From contig LUZH01000341.1 of assembly GCA_001602885.1 (NCBI GenBank), positions 1 to 9,667 on the forward strand: a stretch of DNA of 9,667 nt, in the 5' to 3' direction. This document shows, piece by piece, positions 6,127 through 9,667 of the stretch (the first letter of the stretch is position 1; each line of letters opens with the position of its first letter). The notes beneath the pieces are model-generated. The model saw only the letters and a list, made by a program, of their open reading frames with translations, ran no database searches and was not told the origin of the DNA. The position numbers were made by a program, and so were the translations under genes. The DNA comes from Bacteroidales bacterium Bact_16 (lineage in GTDB: Bacteria > Bacteroidota > Bacteroidia > Bacteroidales > UBA932).

Positions 6127-8565
6127 CTATCTGAGCTGTGCGCCGAAGTCCTTCTGGAACGTAGTCAGCAGGCGCTCCATCACACGCTCCGTGTCCTGGT
6201 CCGTGAGCGTGCGCTCGGGATCCTGGATGACGAAGCTCAGGGCGTACTGCTTCTTGCCGGCAGGGATCTTGTCCCCGCGGTAGACGTCGAACAGGCCCAC
6301 CTGGCGCAGGAGTTTCTTCGCCTGCTTGAAGGCGGCGGCGCGCAGGTCGGCGTAGGTGACGTTCTCGTCGAGCAGCAGGGCGAGGTCGCGGCGGACGGCC
6401 GGGAACTTGGGCAGTTCGCTGAAGGCGACCTTGTCGCGCTTGACGAGCGTGAAGAGCGCCGGCCAGTCGATCTCGACGGCGAACACGGGCTGCTTGACGC
6501 CGAATTTGCGCGCGAGCGCAGGGTTGACCGTGCCGAGCACCGCCAGCTGCGGGCCCTTGCCCGGCAGCGAATAGACCATGCCCTCGGAGAAGATGTCCGC
6601 GGGAGCGGGGGCGGTCCAGAGCTGGTCCAGGTCGGCGCCGTAGCGCCGCAGGAGCAGGTCGAGGTAGCCCTTGAGCTGGAAGTAGTTGCTCTTGGCGGGC
6701 TCGCCGCGCCAGGATTTCTCCGGCGTACCGGTCATCATCAGCGTGAAGCAGGTGTGCTCCTCATAGCCCTCGAGCGTCTCGCCCGGCTTGTCGGCCAGGC
6801 GGCGATAGACACTGCCGTACTCGAAAGTGCGCATCGAGGAGATCTGGCGGTTGAGATTGTAGGCGATCACCTCCAGGCCGCCCGGGATCAGGGACTGGCG
6901 CATCACGTTCAGGTCCTGGCTGAGCGGGTTGACGATCTGCACGCTGTTAGCGGCCGGGAAGGTCTCCAGGCCGTTATAGTAGTCTCCCTTGGTCAGGGAA
7001 TTGTTCATGATCTCCACGAAACCGTTGGCTGCCAGGAAGTTGGACACGGCGTTGCGGACCGCTTCGGGATCCGGTTTCGGGGTGGCGCACACCGACATCT
7101 TCATGTGCTGCGGGAGCGCGATGTTGTCGTAGCCGTAGACGCGGAGGATCTCCTCCACCACGTCGCACTCGCGGTACACGTCCACCATGTAGGACGGCGC
7201 GGCGACGACGGCCCCGCCGGGGCGCTTCTCCAGGAAGTCGTAGCCCAGCCAGGTCAGGATGTTCTCGATCTTGTCGTGACCGATCTCCTGGCCGGCGAAG
7301 CGCTCGATACGGGCGTAGTCCAGCTCGATCTGCTTGCGCTCGATGGGGTTGGGATAAGACTCGCGGATCTGGCCGACCACCTCGCCGCCGGCGCACTCCT
7401 GGATCAGGAGCACGGCGCGCTTGAGGGCGTAGATGGGGATCTGCGGGTCGGCGCCGCGCTCGTAGCGGAACGAGGCGTCGGTCTGCAGGGTCTGGCTCTT
7501 GGAGGTCTTGCGGATGGAGGCGGGATCGAAGTAGGCGCTCTCCACGAACACGTCCGTGGTGGCCTCGGTCACGCCGCTGTCCTCGCCGCCGAACACGCCG
7601 GCGATGCACATCGGGACCTTCTCGTCGGCGATCACCATGTCACGGCTGCTGAGCTTGCGCTCCACGCCGTCGAGCGTGCGGATCAGCTCGCCCTCGGCGG
7701 CGCGGCGCACCACCACGTGGCCGCCGATCTTGCCGGCGTCGAAGGTGTGGAGCGGCTGGCCGAGCTCGAAGAGCACGAAGTTGGAGATGTCCACGATATT
7801 GTTGATCGGGCGCAGCCCGATGCTCATCAGATGCTTCTGAAGCCATTCCGGAGACGGACCGACCTTGACGCCCTTGACGGTGATGCCCGTGTAGCGGGGG
7901 GCGCCGTCGCTGTCGCGCACTTCGATCTGGATGCCCTCACCGGCGCCTTCGCGGAAGGCGTCGACGGACGGCTTGACCAGCTCGCAGGGGCGGTTGTTGA
8001 GCTTCAGCCAGGCATACAGGTCGCGGGCCACGCCCCAATGGGAGGCCGCGTCGATGCGGTTGGCCGTGATCTCATACTCGATCACCGCTTCCGTGCCCAG
8101 GTGGAGGTATTCCTTGGCCGGCGTGCCGACCACGGCGTCCGCCGGGAGGACCATAATGCCCTCGTGGCTCTCGCCGATGCCGAGTTCGTCCTCGGCGCAG
8201 ATCATGCCGAACGACTCCACGCCGCGGATCTTGGATTTCTTGATCTTGAAATCACCGGGCAGCACCGTGCCGAGCTGGGCGAAGAGGACCTTCTGGCCGG
8301 CGGCCACGTTGGGGGCGCCGCACACGACGGTCAGCGGCTCGCCCGCACCGGCGTTGACGGTGGTGATGTGGAGATGGTCGGAATCCGGATGCGCCTCGCA
8401 GGTCAACACCTCGGCCACCACGACCCCGGCGAGTCCGCCCGGGATCTGTTCCTGCTCCTCGACGCCATCCACCTCGATGCCGATCGCGGTCATCGCATCC
8501 GCCACTTCCTGCGGCGTCAGGTCGCACTTCAAATACTCCTTGAGCCAATTGTAACTGAGCTTCAT
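6127..8565 (-). CDS. pheT: Phenylalanine-tRNA ligase beta subunit
   Basis: The 812-residue beta chain of the (alpha-beta)2 enzyme that charges tRNA-Phe. Domains in order: N-terminal B1 start MKLSYNWLKEYL; an OB-fold tRNA-binding domain (about 44-150, with VCGAPNVAAGQKV and KIRGVESFGMICAEDELG); a B3/B4 editing domain (about 210-375); a B5 DNA-binding-like domain (about 405-475); a catalytic-like core (about 480-700); and a C-terminal ferredoxin-fold anticodon-binding domain (about 715-811, FPAVRRDLAL and ERTLTDQD). The length is normal. The start is supported by the conserved N-terminus and by an A-rich leader (AAAAAAGACAAAGAT) just before the ATG, a usual initiation context where Shine-Dalgarno is not used. 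It lies 17 nt after ftsY and 3 nt before the DUF4296 gene. pheS is not adjacent. Confidence 0.98.
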   Translation of the reverse strand: MKLSYNWLKEYLKCDLTPQEVADAMTAIGIEVDGVEEQEQIPGGLAGVVVAEVLTCEAHPDSDHLHITTVNAGAGEPLTVVCGAPNVAAGQKVLFAQLGTVLPGDFKIKKSKIRGVESFGMICAEDELGIGESHEGIMVLPADAVVGTPAKEYLHLGTEAVIEYEITANRIDAASHWGVARDLYAWLKLNNRPCELVKPSVDAFREGAGEGIQIEVRDSDGAPRYTGITVKGVKVGPSPEWLQKHLMSIGLRPINNIVDISNFVLFELGQPLHTFDAGKIGGHVVVRRAAEGELIRTLDGVERKLSSRDMVIADEKVPMCIAGVFGGEDSGVTEATTDVFVESAYFDPASIRKTSKSQTLQTDASFRYERGADPQIPIYALKRAVLLIQECAGGEVVGQIRESYPNPIERKQIELDYARIERFAGQEIGHDKIENILTWLGYDFLEKRPGGAVVAAPSYMVDVYRECDVVEEILRVYGYDNIALPQHMKMSVCATPKPDPEAVRNAVSNFLAANGFVEIMNNSLTKGDYYNGLETFPAANSVQIVNPLSQDLNVMRQSLIPGGLEVIAYNLNRQISSMRTFEYGSVYRRLADKPGETLEGYEEHTCFTLMMTGTPEKSWRGEPAKSNYFQLKGYLDLLLRRYGADLDQLWTAPAPADIFSEGMVYSLPGKGPQLAVLGTVNPALARKFGVKQPVFAVEIDWPALFTLVKRDKVAFSELPKFPAVRRDLALLLDENVTYADLRAAAFKQAKKLLRQVGLFDVYRGDKIPAGKKQYALSFVIQDPERTLTDQDTERVMERLLTTFQKDFGAQLR

Positions 8566-8582
8566 ATCTTTGTCTTTTTTAT

Positions 8583-9467
<885 letters not shown>

Positions 9468-9473
9468 AGCTTA

Positions 9474-9481
9474 CAAAGATA
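9474..9481 (-). promoter_or_regulatory. Putative -7 element of the ftsY operon promoter
   Basis: The minus strand reads TATCTTTG, a perfect TAnnTTTG and identical to the tRNA-Leu -7 box in this window. It sits in an AT-rich gap right after the preceding gene's terminator, where a new promoter is needed. No TTTG lies at the ideal 19-21 nt upstream; the nearest is 12 nt away (9497-9494) and the expected place is occupied by the terminator's CTCTTT arm. The start codon follows after only 6 nt, so the transcript would have almost no leader. Confidence 0.5.
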
Positions 9482-9493
9482 ACAATTATTATG

Positions 9494-9532
9494 CAAATAA
9501 AGAGGGGTCCCGCGATGGCGGAACCCCTCTTT
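9494..9532 (-). terminator. Intrinsic terminator after the DUF4295 ribosomal protein gene
   Basis: A strong inverted repeat: AAAGAGGGGT (9499-9508) pairs with ACCCCTCTTT (9523-9532). A C-A mismatch follows, then an inner CCGC/GCGG stem around GATG. On the minus strand it ends CTCTTTATTTG, a broken U-tract. It lies 19 nt after the DUF4295 stop and 17 nt before the -7 box of ftsY. The plus strand reads CTCTTTATC, so plus-strand termination is less likely and not needed. Confidence 0.75.
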
Positions 9533-9551
9533 ATCAGTATAGAGGAGAAAA

Positions 9552-9667
9552 TTATTTCTTGCTGGCGAAATAATCCTTGGCCTTCTCGGCCTCGACGAGC
9601 TGCTCAGCGAAAACGTAAGCGCCGGTCTTCGGGGATTTCTCCATGCGGATGCACTTGACCATGCTCT
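9552..9667 (-). CDS. DUF4295 family ribosomal protein (probable bL38), C-terminal part
   Basis: Partial gene running off the right edge; the last 37 residues and the TAA stop are present. The sequence IRMEKSPKTGAYVFAEQ and a basic C-terminal FASKK match the small Bacteroidota DUF4295 proteins, whose typical core reads IRMVKSPKTGAY. As I recall, a protein of this kind was identified as the phylum-specific large-subunit ribosomal protein bL38 in the Flavobacterium johnsoniae ribosome structure; I am not certain of the DUF number match. In Bacteroidales the gene usually follows rpmB and rpmG and precedes ftsY, which fits the position here. The start codon is outside the window: the visible Met residues are internal to the expected ~50-residue chain. 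Confidence 0.85.
   Translation of the reverse strand, partial: SMVKCIRMEKSPKTGAYVFAEQLVEAEKAKDYFASKK

Noticed and set aside
8565..8572. TATCTTTG on the plus strand between pheT and ftsY, resembling a -7 box
   Set aside because: It would drive transcription antisense to ftsY, and the nearest upstream TTG is 22 nt away without a full TTTG. On the coding strand this stretch is the A-rich leader of pheT, which explains its composition.

Overview
The window looks like a core-genome segment of a high-GC member of the Bacteroidota, most likely an uncultured gut Bacteroidales. Several signs agree. There is a DUF4295 ribosomal protein next to ftsY and a DUF4296 lipoprotein, both families restricted to this phylum. 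A textbook Bacteroidota promoter (TTTG, 19 nt, TATCTTTG) drives a tRNA gene whose CCA end is not encoded. Start codons lack Shine-Dalgarno sequences, and some have A-rich leaders instead. A finer placement (for example Rikenellaceae-like) is only a guess from the high GC.

Left part (1-2632), plus strand: a closely packed run of three genes. These are the 3' end of an acyl-CoA synthetase, a dCMP deaminase and a C-terminal-processing (S41) peptidase, with gaps of 9 and 6 nt. The run ends in a perfect 13-bp hairpin with T-tracts on both sides. On the minus strand the same hairpin ends the transcript of tRNA-Leu(CAG), so two convergent units share one terminator.

Middle (2820-4559), minus strand: a 530-codon gene for an exported protein with a carboxypeptidase-regulatory-like beta-sandwich and an HEFAH putative zinc-protease motif. 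Its function is unknown. Its 5' intergenic region (4413-4490) holds repeated GTTTAA/TTAAAC half-sites, including a 14-bp perfect palindrome, and lies just beyond the terminator of the operon to its right.

Right part (4491-9667), minus strand: the 3' end of the DUF4295 ribosomal protein gene (probably bL38), its terminator, then an apparent four-gene operon ftsY - pheT - DUF4296 lipoprotein - deoC, with gaps of 17, 3 and 19 nt and a rho-independent terminator after deoC. It combines SRP-dependent membrane targeting, phenylalanyl-tRNA charging, an envelope lipoprotein and deoxyribose-phosphate catabolism, so the grouping is one of position and expression rather than of a single pathway.

There is no mobile element, CRISPR array, phage gene or defence cassette. 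I see no convincing undescribed multi-gene system. The most interesting items are the uncharacterised HEFAH protein with its palindromic upstream region, the possibly leaderless ftsY transcript, and the compact terminator arrangements.
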